From contig NZ_LT963352.1 in NCBI RefSeq assembly GCF_900236475.1, forward strand, positions 2,914,001 through 2,978,000: a stretch of 64,000 nt of DNA, in the 5' to 3' direction. Shown here piece by piece: positions 27,546 to 35,028 of this stretch. Both the position numbers and the translations under genes were made by a program. Within the stretch, counting starts at the first letter, position 1; every line of letters starts with the position of its first letter. The DNA is from Streptomyces chartreusis NRRL 3882. GTDB lineage: Bacteria; Actinomycetota; Actinomycetes; Streptomycetales; Streptomycetaceae. Under the pieces are notes generated by a model. That model did no database searches. It saw nothing but the letters and a program-made list of their open reading frames with translations, and was not told the origin of the DNA.

Positions 27546-28241
27546 ATGGACCGTCCCGCGATCGTGTTGCTGAGCGGCGGCCTGGACTCGACCACGGTGC
27601 TGGCCATCGCCAAGGACCAGGGATTCACTCCCTACGCGCTCAGCTTCCGCTACGGGCAGCGGCACTCCATCGAGTTGGAGGCGGCCCAGCGGGTCGCCCA
27701 GGCCCAGGGCGTGGCCCGGCACGTCATCGCCGACATCGATCTGCGGGTCTTCGGCGGCTCTGCTCTGACGGCCGACATCGAAGTGCCCAAGCACGAGTCG
27801 CTCGCGGACGTGGAAGAGGCGGGGGTACCGATCACCTATGTGCCGGCCCGCAACACGATCTTTTTGTCCTTCGCGCTCGCGTTTGCCGAGACGGTCGGCG
27901 CCAGCGACATCTTCACCGGGGTCACGGCCGTGGACTACAGCGGCTACCCCGACTGCCGCCCCGAGTACATGGAGGCGTTCGCCACCATGGCCAACCTGGC
28001 GACCAAGGCCGGCGTCGAGGGCACCTCCAAGATCACGCTGCACTCCCCCCTGATCGCTCTCTCCAAGGCCGACATCGTCCGCGAGGGCCTGCGCCTGGGC
28101 GTGGACTACTCCCTGACCTCCTCCTGCTACGACCCCGACGAGCAGGGCCGGGCCTGCGGCAAGTGCGACACCTGCCTGCTGCGTCTGAAGGGGTTCGCCG
28201 AAGCCGGCGTCACCGACCCCGTCCGGTACCAGAGCGCCTGA
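27546..28241 (+). CDS. queC: QueC, 7-cyano-7-deazaguanine (preQ0) synthase
   Basis: A 231-residue enzyme that makes preQ0 from 7-carboxy-7-deazaguanine, ammonia and ATP. The PP-loop ATPase motif SGGLDS is at residues 10-15, and four cysteines near the C-terminus (SCYDPDEQ then CGKCDTC) form the zinc site typical of QueC. Length is normal for the family. It starts the operon queC-queE-queD-folE2, with the queE start two bases after its stop. Preferred product destination here is DNA via DpdA, since no queuosine tRNA genes are near. Confidence 0.97.
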   Translation: MDRPAIVLLSGGLDSTTVLAIAKDQGFTPYALSFRYGQRHSIELEAAQRVAQAQGVARHVIADIDLRVFGGSALTADIEVPKHESLADVEEAGVPITYVPARNTIFLSFALAFAETVGASDIFTGVTAVDYSGYPDCRPEYMEAFATMANLATKAGVEGTSKITLHSPLIALSKADIVREGLRLGVDYSLTSSCYDPDEQGRACGKCDTCLLRLKGFAEAGVTDPVRYQSA

Positions 28242-28243
28242 GC

Positions 28244-28879
28244 ATGACCTACCTGATCAAGGAAATCTTCTACACGCTGCAGGGCGAAGGCGGCCACGCC
28301 GGCCGCCCGGCGGTGTTTTGCCGGTTTTCCCGCTGCAACCTGTGGACCGGCCGTGAACAGGATCGCGCCCGCGCGATCTGCCAGTTCTGCGACACGGATT
28401 TCGTGGGCACCGACGGCGAAGGCGGCGGTCGCTTTCGCACCGCCGAGGAGCTGGCCGACGCCGTCGAAGCCGCCTGGCCCACCACCGACCGTGCGCACCG
28501 GTTCGTGGTGTGCACCGGCGGAGAGCCCCTGCTGCAGTTGGACGAGGCCGCCATCGAGGCCCTGCACGGCCGCGGCTTCGAGATCGCGGTGGAAACCAAC
28601 GGCACCCGGCCCGCTCCCCGCGGTATCGACTGGCTGTGTGTGAGCCCGAAGATCGGCTCCACCCTGGTCCTCACCAGCGGCGACGAGCTCAAACTGGTCT
28701 ACCCGCAGGCCGGTGGCGACCCCGCCCAGTTCGAACATCTCGACTTTCGCCACTTCCGCCTACAGCCGCTGGATGACGCCGACCGCGAGGCCCACACCCG
28801 TGCCGCCGTCGAGTACTGCATGAAGAACCCGCGCTGGACGCTCTCCCTCCAGACGCACAAGTATCTGGGAATTCAGTAA
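28244..28879 (+). CDS. queE: QueE, 7-carboxy-7-deazaguanine synthase (radical SAM)
   Basis: A 211-residue radical-SAM enzyme converting 6-carboxy-tetrahydropterin to 7-carboxy-7-deazaguanine. The iron-sulphur motif is the QueE-specific CX14CX2C (CNLW to CQFCDTDF, about residues 31-49), and the N-terminus has the family signature [11 protein letters not shown] choose ATG 28244, two bases after the queC stop; the frame is open further upstream inside queC. The stop overlaps the queD ATG (TAATG). Confidence 0.96.
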   Translation: MTYLIKEIFYTLQGEGGHAGRPAVFCRFSRCNLWTGREQDRARAICQFCDTDFVGTDGEGGGRFRTAEELADAVEAAWPTTDRAHRFVVCTGGEPLLQLDEAAIEALHGRGFEIAVETNGTRPAPRGIDWLCVSPKIGSTLVLTSGDELKLVYPQAGGDPAQFEHLDFRHFRLQPLDDADREAHTRAAVEYCMKNPRWTLSLQTHKYLGIQ

Positions 28880-29235
28880 TGGAAATCTTTCGCGAGTTCA
28901 CCTTCGAAGCGGCCCACCGCCTGCCGCGCGTGCCCGAGGGTCACAAGTGCGCCCGCCTGCACGGCCACTCCTACAAGGTCACCGTGCACGTGGAGGCACC
29001 TGTTGAGCCGGAGGCGGGCTGGGTGATGGACTTCGGCGACATCAAACAGGCTTTTAAGCCCATTGATGCACAACTCGACCATTACTACCTGAACGATATC
29101 GAAGGCCTCGACAACCCCACGAGTGAGAACCTGGCCCGCTGGATCTGGGACCGGATGGTCACCGAGCTTCCCGGCCTGTCGGCGATCACCGTGCGCGAGA
29201 CCTGCACCTCCGGTTGCACCTACCGAGGTGAGTAG
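28879..29235 (+). CDS. queD: QueD, 6-carboxy-5,6,7,8-tetrahydropterin synthase
   Basis: A 118-residue PTPS/QueD enzyme acting on dihydroneopterin triphosphate. Conserved: FEAAHRLP with a zinc His, catalytic Cys in [11 protein letters not shown], the two His of LHGH completing the zinc site, and the late PTSEN and [10 protein letters not shown] blocks. Length is typical. Translationally coupled to queE. Confidence 0.96.
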   Translation: MEIFREFTFEAAHRLPRVPEGHKCARLHGHSYKVTVHVEAPVEPEAGWVMDFGDIKQAFKPIDAQLDHYYLNDIEGLDNPTSENLARWIWDRMVTELPGLSAITVRETCTSGCTYRGE

Positions 29236-29239
29236 CGGC

Positions 29240-30013
29240 ATGCACGACATCCAGAACGAGGCCGACTCCCGCGGCATCGCCATCGACGAAGTAGGGATCA
29301 GCGGCTTGCGCTATCCCGTCACGTTCGATGACGGTCACACGTGCCAGCATGGCATCGCCGACATCAGTGTCACCGTCGGCCTGCAGGCCGACCGACGCGG
29401 CACCCACATGAGCCGCATGATCGCCCTGGTGCATCAGGAAGTGGCCACCCTCGCCCCGCAGGACTTGCCCATCGCCCTCAAACGAGGGCTCGCCCTGCTC
29501 GAAGCCCCCAGCCTGGCCGTGACGTTGTCCCTGCCCATCGCCACGACCGTGACCGCACCCGCCAGTAAGCGGAAGTCGTGGCAAACCCACGACGTCACCA
29601 TCACCGGTTACATCACCCCCGACACCTGCACCGTCGCCACCACGGTGACCACCGACGTCACCAGTCTGTGCCCGTGCTCCAAGGCCATCTCCGACTACGG
29701 CGCCCACAACCAGCGCAGCGAGGTCACCCTCACTGTCACCGGGACCGCCGACGCGCCCTACCCCCTGGCGGTCCACGAAATCGTCGACCTGCTGCGCAGC
29801 GTCGGCTCCGCCCCTGTCCTCCCCCTCATCAAGCGGCCCGACGAACGCGTCGTCACCATGCAGGCCTACGACCATCCCGTCTTCGTCGAAGACATCATCC
29901 GCGACATAAGCCTTGCATGTCGCGAAAAGGGGCTGAAACATGCGATCCGGGCTAAGAATCTGGAAAGTATTCACAGCCACGACGCCATCGCCAGCCTGAC
30001 CTACACCGGTTGA
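29240..30013 (+). CDS. folE2: GTP cyclohydrolase FolE2 (type IB), first step of preQ0 synthesis
   Basis: A 257-residue GTP cyclohydrolase I of the FolE2 family, producing dihydroneopterin triphosphate for QueD. The hallmark SLCPCSKAIS (about residues 145-154) is present, with EVALVHQEVA-like and KRPDERVV blocks and the C-terminal DxIR region. FolE2 can use metals other than zinc, unlike FolE. A dedicated copy in the operon means the island brings the whole path from GTP to preQ0 and does not depend on the host folate enzyme. ATG 29240 lies four bases after queD. Confidence 0.93.
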   Translation: MHDIQNEADSRGIAIDEVGISGLRYPVTFDDGHTCQHGIADISVTVGLQADRRGTHMSRMIALVHQEVATLAPQDLPIALKRGLALLEAPSLAVTLSLPIATTVTAPASKRKSWQTHDVTITGYITPDTCTVATTVTTDVTSLCPCSKAISDYGAHNQRSEVTLTVTGTADAPYPLAVHEIVDLLRSVGSAPVLPLIKRPDERVVTMQAYDHPVFVEDIIRDISLACREKGLKHAIRAKNLESIHSHDAIASLTYTG

Positions 30014-30038
30014 ATCCCCTCACACGCCCTGGGTCGGA

Positions 30039-30058
30039 AAGGGGGGTGCCAACCCCTT
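30039..30058 (+). terminator. Hairpin after folE2
   Basis: GGGGGGT-GCCA-ACCCCTT (including two G-U pairs, flanked by AA/TT) lies about 25 bases after the folE2 stop and is a plausible terminator of the preQ0 operon. Confidence 0.5.
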
Positions 30059-30411
30059 CCCTACGCTGTGCCTGCGGCGGCAAGGTGCACGGCTTTGCCC
30101 GAGCCCGCGGGAAGCGTCCACTGGCGCCTATGCACGCGCCACGTGGGCCCGTACAGCGGGTCGGCGCCCGCGCCGCTGACTAGCGCGTTCGCCATTCAGG
30201 GGCCCACCCGAGGCCCTCAGCGCGGCATCGCCTAAACCCACCGGGACCTTACTCGCCCCCGGCAGCAGGCACTTCTCTCAGCACTGCAGCGCGGACCGAC
30301 GCCTTAAGGATGTTCAGTGTCGTGCGCTGTACTGTCTGCACGTTCGTCCCACCGCCCATCCGCCACTGGAGCCGAGCGCAGCAACCCACCACCGAGAACA
30401 GAAAGTAGATC
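30059..30411. other. Non-coding gap upstream of the transporter gene
   Basis: About 350 GC-rich bases. No open frame here looks coding. It should hold the promoter of the transporter gene at 30412. No riboswitch or RNA gene was recognised, although a preQ0-responsive element here would make sense biologically. Confidence 0.5.
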
Positions 30412-30927
30412 GTGAAGACCCCCGCTCCTGCCGGTATTGCCACAGTCATCGCGTACATCGCCACCATCCCGGCCGCCAACTTGGCCGTCACCCACTTCGG
30501 CGCGGTACCGGTCGGCCTCGGTTACGTGGCGCCCGCCGGCGTCTACTTCGTCGGCCTGGCGCTCGTCCTCCGCGACCTTGCACGCGAGGCGACCGGCCGT
30601 GGCGCCATCCTCGCCGCCATAGCCATCGGCACCGTCCTCTCCTACCTTCTCGCGGACCCCAGCCCCGCCACTGCCTCAGCGGTTGCCTTCGCCGTCGCCG
30701 AAACCATGGACTTCGTCGTCTACGAACCTCTGCGCCGCCGAGGACTTCTGGTTGCGATACTCGCCTCGAACGCCGTCGGGCTTCTCGTCGACAGCCTCCT
30801 GTTCCTCCACCTCGCCTTCGGCTCCCTCAATTACCTGCCTGGACAAATCCTCGGCAAAACGTGGATGACCCTCGCGGCCGTCATAGTCCTGGCGCTACTG
30901 CGCCGCCGTTACCGCGTTATCGCCTGA
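30412..30927 (+). CDS. VUT/QPTR-family membrane protein, likely queuosine-precursor transporter
   Basis: A 171-residue, very hydrophobic protein with about five to six membrane segments (for example TVIAYIATIPAANLAV, YVAPAGVYFVGLALVL, LLVAILASNAVGLLVDSLLF). Family features include GYVAPAGVYFVGLALVLRD near residue 37 and ASNAVGLLVDSLLF, as in VUT/YhhQ transporters, which import preQ0/preQ1. It starts at GTG 30412 with GAAAG upstream. Placed just after the preQ0 operon, it would give the dpd system a second source of base by uptake. VUT proteins also occur alone in actinobacteria, so the link is inferred. Confidence 0.75.
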   Translation: MKTPAPAGIATVIAYIATIPAANLAVTHFGAVPVGLGYVAPAGVYFVGLALVLRDLAREATGRGAILAAIAIGTVLSYLLADPSPATASAVAFAVAETMDFVVYEPLRRRGLLVAILASNAVGLLVDSLLFLHLAFGSLNYLPGQILGKTWMTLAAVIVLALLRRRYRVIA

Positions 30928-31451
30928 AGGTCAGCCTGCCATCCACGCATGGCAGGAAACCGCACCGCAATCGCCTTTGCTCAGGCCTTGGGCAGGACTC
31001 AAGCGGCCGCTTGGCGGGGTACGCCCTCAGCACCCCTGTTCGGCGGCGAACTACCGCATCTGGCCACCCGTCAAGTCCACGCACTGCTGGACCCCGGTCT
31101 CACCGCCTCGCAACCGTGCCTTCTGGGGGCACCGTCATGCCCTGGAGTGACACGGATTCTGCTTGCCGCCTCTGCCCCGGCACACTGGGTGGAAGCCCAG
31201 ACGGCCCCTCGAAGCCCGGCCGTAGTCTCTGGCCGCCGACTGCACCCGGTAGACGACGGCCGGGCTACGGAAGGCGGTGGACGGTATTCAACTACGGTCA
31301 CCGTTCGCGCCACGCGGGTCCGGGACGCATCCGATACGACGTGGGCTCTACCTCGCAGCCTCTTTGACCGTCGTGGACTACCTGTGGACGGGTCGCGCTC
31401 CAGTGGCCGATCATCAACCCGTGACCTGCGTAAACGTAGGAGCATGATGCG
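30928..31451. other. Non-coding end of the island
   Basis: About 520 bases without a credible gene; the open frames here have atypical composition. Just before the tRNA fragment is a near-palindrome CCTGCGT-AA-ACGTAGG (31424-31439, one mismatch), which could be an integrase arm- or core-type site of the element. Confidence 0.5.
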
Positions 31452-31494
31452 CCCTCCGGAGCCGTGTGCGCAGGTTCGAATCCTGCCGGGGGCA
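31452..31494 (+). other. attR: 3' fragment of a tRNA-Arg(CCG) gene
   Basis: The sequence runs from an anticodon loop CTCCGGA through a perfect T-arm (GCAGG-TTCGAAT-CCTGC, 31470-31486) to the acceptor strand CGGGGGC and discriminator A. The matching 5' half (GCCCCCG, D-arm) is missing upstream, and the 5' anticodon stem (GCGCC) no longer pairs with GCCGT. This is what remains at the distal junction when an integrase uses the 3' end of a tRNA gene. A long terminator hairpin, likely the original tRNA terminator, follows. Confidence 0.75.
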
Positions 31495-31547
31495 CTCGCC
31501 ATCTAGCCAGCGCGAAGCAAGCGCTGACCAGGGCGGATGCCGACCGA

Positions 31548-31584
31548 AGAGGGCGGGAGTCAGTGTCACTGACTCCCGCCCTCT
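31548..31584 (+). terminator. Very strong hairpin, probably the original tRNA-Arg terminator
   Basis: A perfect 17-base-pair stem (AGAGGGCGGGAGTCAGT and its complement) with loop GTC, followed by CTCGTTGTCTCTC. It lies 53 bases after the tRNA fragment on the same strand. Confidence 0.85.
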
Positions 31585-31955
31585 CTCGTTGTCTCTCAGT
31601 GTTCGCGACACACCTCCGACACACTCACGACGCAGGGCCCAGCCAGGGACCTACTCGCTCTCGCCGGCGATCGGGTGGGCAGGCAACCGAGGCGGAGTCG
31701 CCACCACGGCAGCGACGCCCGCCCGGGCTAGAGCAAGGGGACGAAGCGCAGCACCGCTCAGCGGCCCACCCCGGACGCGCACGTGCCGGACGTCTGCGGC
31801 AGAGGCCGCCAGGCACAGCCGCTGGTGAGCGCGTACACCACTGCCGTGCACACGGCCCGCTCGCCACAAGAGCGATCCCACCACCTTGCGTTCGATGGAT
31901 CAGCGCCCACGACCGGCGTCATGCCGCACGCACATCAAGTCACGTCAGGCAGCCT
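31585..31955. other. Non-coding gap after the island junction
   Basis: About 370 bases between the terminator and the stop of the DinB-like gene. I see no coding frame with convincing composition and no RNA gene. Confidence 0.5.
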
Positions 31956-32540
31956 CTAAGCCTTGAGGGGTGCGGCCGACCTGGCGGCCTGCTCGATCTT
32001 CGCGCAGTAGGCCGCACGGGCTTCCTCGTCGATCTGCGTCTCGTGTTCGGCGCGCAGCCCGGTCCGGCCGTCGAGGCCCTCGCGCAGGATGTCGGCGTGC
32101 CCGGTATGCCGGACGGATTCGCTGAGGACATGGACCATGACGGCGAACAGGTTCGTGTTGGGATAAGGCTCCGGCCACCACGGCACGTGGCCGGGGGCGT
32201 CGAGGGGAAGCTCGTTGATCGTCGCGTCCGAGTGTTCCCATGTGCGCCGGTAGAACCCGATGATCTGATCGCGGGTCTCGTCCTCGGTCGCCCACAGATC
32301 GCTGCCGCTGTAGTCCTGCCATCGGGGCAGCGGCTCCGGGGAAGGACGGTCGAAGACCTCGCCGAAGTATCTGGCCTCGACGGTGGCCACGTGTTTGACC
32401 AGGCCGAGGAGGTTGGTCCCGGTCGCGGTCAAAGGTCGGCGGGCGTCGTATTCGGACAGGCCGTCGAGTTTCCAGAGCAGCGCCTCGCGGTCCCGCCGCA
32501 GTCTCCCGTGCAGGTTGTCTTTGGCGAATTCATCGATCAT
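31956..32540 (-). CDS. DinB/DUF664-family protein
   Basis: A 194-residue protein of the DinB-like four-helix-bundle superfamily (DUF664 branch). Family blocks include TNLLGLVKHVATVEARYFG with the first metal-site His, and a late MVHVLSESVRHTGHADILRE with the HxxxH-type pattern (about residues 155-174). Such proteins resemble mycothiol-dependent enzymes of actinobacteria, but the substrate is unknown. Start ATG 32540 is preferred by family start; 32558 is possible, and neither has a strong ribosome site. Confidence 0.8.
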   Translation of the reverse strand: MIDEFAKDNLHGRLRRDREALLWKLDGLSEYDARRPLTATGTNLLGLVKHVATVEARYFGEVFDRPSPEPLPRWQDYSGSDLWATEDETRDQIIGFYRRTWEHSDATINELPLDAPGHVPWWPEPYPNTNLFAVMVHVLSESVRHTGHADILREGLDGRTGLRAEHETQIDEEARAAYCAKIEQAARSAAPLKA

Positions 32541-32740
32541 GCGGCGTGAGCCTGCCATGGGCTGCTCGTGGCCTCAAGATCCCTTACGTGGGGTGCCGCC
32601 GCCGGGGTGGCCCAGCTCGACGTCGCGGTGGCCCGTCGACTAACCGCGAACCACGCCCGCACCACGCCCTCACGCTCGCCGGGCCGGTGTCGGAGGGGGC
32701 GTTTCGTCTGGCCCCTGCCAACCACCCGGGGCAGGCGGTA

Positions 32741-32774
32741 AGGCCCGGCGTCCCGCCGTCGGGAAGCCGGGCCT
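32741..32774 (-). terminator. Terminator of the cold-shock gene
   Basis: AGGCCCGGC (32741-32749) pairs perfectly with GCCGGGCCT (32766-32774), and an inner CCCG/CGGG pair extends the stem. It lies 15 bases after the cold-shock gene stop. Confidence 0.75.
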
Positions 32775-32789
32775 CGCCGGGGCGGCGCG

Positions 32790-32993
32790 TCAGGCGGGGC
32801 GGATGTTCTCCGCCTGCGGGCCCTTCTGGCCCTGGGTGACGTCGAACTCCACCTTCTGCCCCTCCTGCAGCTCGCGATAACCCTGGGCAGCGATGTTGGA
32901 GTAGTGGGCGAAGACGTCGGGGCCGCCGCCCTCCTGCTCGATGAAGCCGAAGCCCTTCTCGCTGTTGAACCACTTGACAGTGCCCTTGGCCAT
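32790..32993 (-). CDS. Cold-shock protein (CspA family)
   Basis: A 67-residue single cold-shock domain, the usual length. RNP1 KGFGFI (residues 13-18) and RNP2-type VFAHY (26-30, following GPD) are intact, so it should bind single-stranded RNA and DNA as an RNA chaperone. AAGGAG lies eight bases upstream of the ATG. A long upstream region with a 10-base-pair hairpin at 33081-33104 may be part of its leader. Streptomyces encode many Csp paralogues, so no specific letter is given. Confidence 0.95.
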   Translation of the reverse strand: MAKGTVKWFNSEKGFGFIEQEGGGPDVFAHYSNIAAQGYRELQEGQKVEFDVTQGQKGPQAENIRPA

Positions 32994-33080
32994 GACTGTC
33001 TCCTTCGCGGGGAACCGGGCCCGCGCCCTGCGCGCCCAGGAGGTGATCGCCCTGGTCCGGAGAGGCGCTGAAAGCAGGAA

Positions 33081-33104
33081 CGCCCGTGATGGCGATCACG
33101 GGCG
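33081..33104. promoter_or_regulatory. Perfect hairpin upstream of the cold-shock gene
   Basis: CGCCCGTGAT-GGCG-ATCACGGGCG, ten base pairs, about 90 bases before the cold-shock ATG in the 430-base gap to the haloperoxidase gene. It could be a leader structure of the cold-shock mRNA or a terminator of leftward transcription. Confidence 0.45.
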
Positions 33105-33169
33105 AACGGGACTTCGGAACCACGACTGCTGGATCTCCACGCTATCCCGGCCTGGCGGCAGCCGCTACT

Positions 33170-33211
33170 GACAACGCCGGAATGTCAACGCCGGACTGTC
33201 AACGCCGGCAC
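33170..33211. repeat. Three tandem 14-base repeats (consensus GTCAACGCCGGANT)
   Basis: Three contiguous copies at 33170-33183, 33184-33197 and 33198-33211, differing at only a few positions, in the gap between the divergent cold-shock and haloperoxidase genes. Phased repeats of this size can bind a regulator in tandem; a slipped-strand expansion is the simpler alternative. Confidence 0.6.
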
Positions 33212-33421
33212 ATGCATTCCGGCAGCGGCGAATGCCTGACGCAGGTGATCCGGTCATCTGCCACCGCGCTGCTCCCGCCTCGTCGGACACCTCGATCAAG
33301 TCGACATTCGCGGTGTGCACCGCCCAAGGGGGAATCTCGTCTCACACATGTGCAGAAGTCGCCGACTGCCGTTTCTGGCGCAACCAGCCCTGGGCGCCCG
33401 GTGTCTCAGGAGACGAGTGCG

Positions 33422-34957
33422 ATGCCACGCACACTCATGGGGGAATACGGGGGTATTCGAATGAGTGATCGTCGTTTTGCCGCGCGTGACGCGCGGGTCC
33501 GCGCCGCCGAGGCAGCGTTCCAGCGCCACGTACCGGTGCACGCCGCAAACGGGGAGGAGACCGACCACCCCTACGTCGCGAACTACTCCAAGGCGCTACC
33601 GCACAACAAGTTCGGCGAGGTCGACCCGGCCGCGTACCACCTGCTGCGCCGGGCGCTGGCCACGGGAAGCTACGAGGACTTCGAGCGGATCCCGCTCGCG
33701 GACACCCGCAAACTGACCAACCCGCAGGCCGGGCTGGCCTTCGACACGCAGGGCCCGGACGCCCAGGCGCTGTCCATGCCGCCCGCGCCGCGCATCGACA
33801 GCGCGCAGAACTCCGCCGAGGCGGTCGAGCTGTACTGGATGGCGCTGTGCCGGGATGTGCTGTTCACCCGGTTCACCGAGAGCGAGCTGGTCGCCGAGGC
33901 GGCCGGTGAACTGAGCGCGCTGGCGGACTTCCGGGCGCCGAAGCTGGACGGTCAGGTCACCCCGCAGACGATCTTCCGGGGGGACACCCGGGGCGATCTG
34001 GCCGGGCCGTACCTGTCGCAGTTCCTGCTCAAGGACATCCCGTACGGCACGCTGCTGATCGACCAGCGGCAGGACACCCTCGTCCGCCCCGTGGACCATC
34101 TGACCACCTGGGGCGACTGGCTGGAGGTGCAGAACGGCTCCGAACCCGAGCCGGACGAGAGGGACTTCGCCACCCGGCGCTACATCCAGACCCCGCGCGA
34201 CCTGGCACACTACGTGCACTTCGACGCGCTGTACCAGGCGTACCTCAACGCCGCGCTCATTCTGCTGGGCCTGAACGCACCGGCGGACGCGGGAAATCCG
34301 TACAACTTCTCCCGCAACCAGATCGGCTTCGGCACGTACGGCGGCCCGCACCTCCTCTCGCTGGTGACGGAGGTGGCCACCCGCGCGCTGAAGGCGGTGT
34401 GGTTCCAGAAGTGGTACGTGCACCGGCGGCTGCGCCCGGAGGAGTTCGGCGGCCGGGTGCACCAGCAGCTGCGCGGGCAGCGCGAGTACCCCATCGACTC
34501 CGGCGTGCTGGACTCCGTCGCCGTCAAGCGGGTCTTCGAGAAGCACGGCAGCTACCTGCTGCCGCAGGCGTTCCCCGAGGGCAGCCCGGCCCATCCCTCG
34601 TACGGTTCCGGGCATGCCACGGTCGCCGGGGCGTGCGTGACCATCCTCAAGGCATGGTTCGACGAGTCGCACATCCTGGCGGACCCGGTCGTGCCCACCA
34701 CGGACGGCACGGCACTGGAGCCGTACACCGGCCCGGACGCCGACCGGCTCACCGTCGGCGGCGAGCTCAACAAGGTCGCCGCCAACATCGCCACCGGCCG
34801 CAACATGGCGGGCGTGCACTGGCGCACCGACTTCACCCAGGCCGTCCGGCTGGGCGAGGAGATCGCCATCGGCCTCCTGCGTGAGGCCAAGGAGTCCACG
34901 TTGGAGGACGCGGTCTTCACCCTCAGCCGCTTCGACGGCACCACCCTCGCCGTCTGA
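33422..34957 (+). CDS. Vanadium-dependent haloperoxidase (PAP2 superfamily)
   Basis: About 511 residues. The vanadate-binding pocket is visible in order: KWYVHRRLRPEEFGG (Lys and Arg, about residues 326-340), PSYGSGHATVAGA (Ser-Gly-His, about 392-404) and ATGRNMAGVHWRTD (Arg and the axial His, about 458-471). These match bromo/chloroperoxidases that oxidise halide with peroxide. No signal peptide is evident. Start ATG 33422 has AGGAG nine bases upstream; 33437 and 33461 are alternatives. It stands alone, not in a terpenoid cluster. Confidence 0.9.
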   Translation: MPRTLMGEYGGIRMSDRRFAARDARVRAAEAAFQRHVPVHAANGEETDHPYVANYSKALPHNKFGEVDPAAYHLLRRALATGSYEDFERIPLADTRKLTNPQAGLAFDTQGPDAQALSMPPAPRIDSAQNSAEAVELYWMALCRDVLFTRFTESELVAEAAGELSALADFRAPKLDGQVTPQTIFRGDTRGDLAGPYLSQFLLKDIPYGTLLIDQRQDTLVRPVDHLTTWGDWLEVQNGSEPEPDERDFATRRYIQTPRDLAHYVHFDALYQAYLNAALILLGLNAPADAGNPYNFSRNQIGFGTYGGPHLLSLVTEVATRALKAVWFQKWYVHRRLRPEEFGGRVHQQLRGQREYPIDSGVLDSVAVKRVFEKHGSYLLPQAFPEGSPAHPSYGSGHATVAGACVTILKAWFDESHILADPVVPTTDGTALEPYTGPDADRLTVGGELNKVAANIATGRNMAGVHWRTDFTQAVRLGEEIAIGLLREAKESTLEDAVFTLSRFDGTTLAV

Positions 34958-35028
34958 CCGCTGCGGATCGGGCGGGCCCTGGTGCCGCGGTTCCCCGCGG
35001 CGCCAGGCCGGTCAGCGCAGTGCGGATG

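Larger units (their letters stand above)
1..31494. mobile_element. Integrated defence island (right part), bounded by a tRNA-Arg attR
   Basis: The stretch from the left edge to 31494 carries a type I modification locus, a complete dpd DNA-modification/restriction system and its preQ0 pathway. It ends at a 3' fragment of a tRNA-Arg(CCG) gene, which is what site-specific integration into a tRNA leaves at the distal junction. Beyond it the gene content turns to ordinary Streptomyces chromosome. The hsd end is visibly less GC-rich than the rest. No integrase, relaxase or transfer gene is in the window, so the integrase and the other junction with the intact tRNA should lie to the left. The boundary is inferred; the gene content is seen. 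Confidence 0.7.

Noticed and set aside
27423..28043. Extension of dpdC upstream across queC
   Set aside because: That part is exactly antisense to the QueC coding sequence; the GTG at 27422 gives a family-like start.
27423..30411. preQ1/preQ0 riboswitch near queC or the transporter gene
   Set aside because: I looked for the compact preQ1-type fold in both gaps (27423-27545 and 30014-30411) and saw no convincing structure; absence by eye is not proof.
31441..31494. A functional tRNA-Arg gene at the junction
   Set aside because: There is no acceptor 5' strand or D-arm upstream, and the 5' half of the anticodon stem does not pair.
31414..31611. Minus-strand frame containing PRQDSNLRTRLRR
   Set aside because: This peptide type is a known artefact of translating the antisense of tRNA genes; it overlaps the tRNA-Arg fragment and the terminator.
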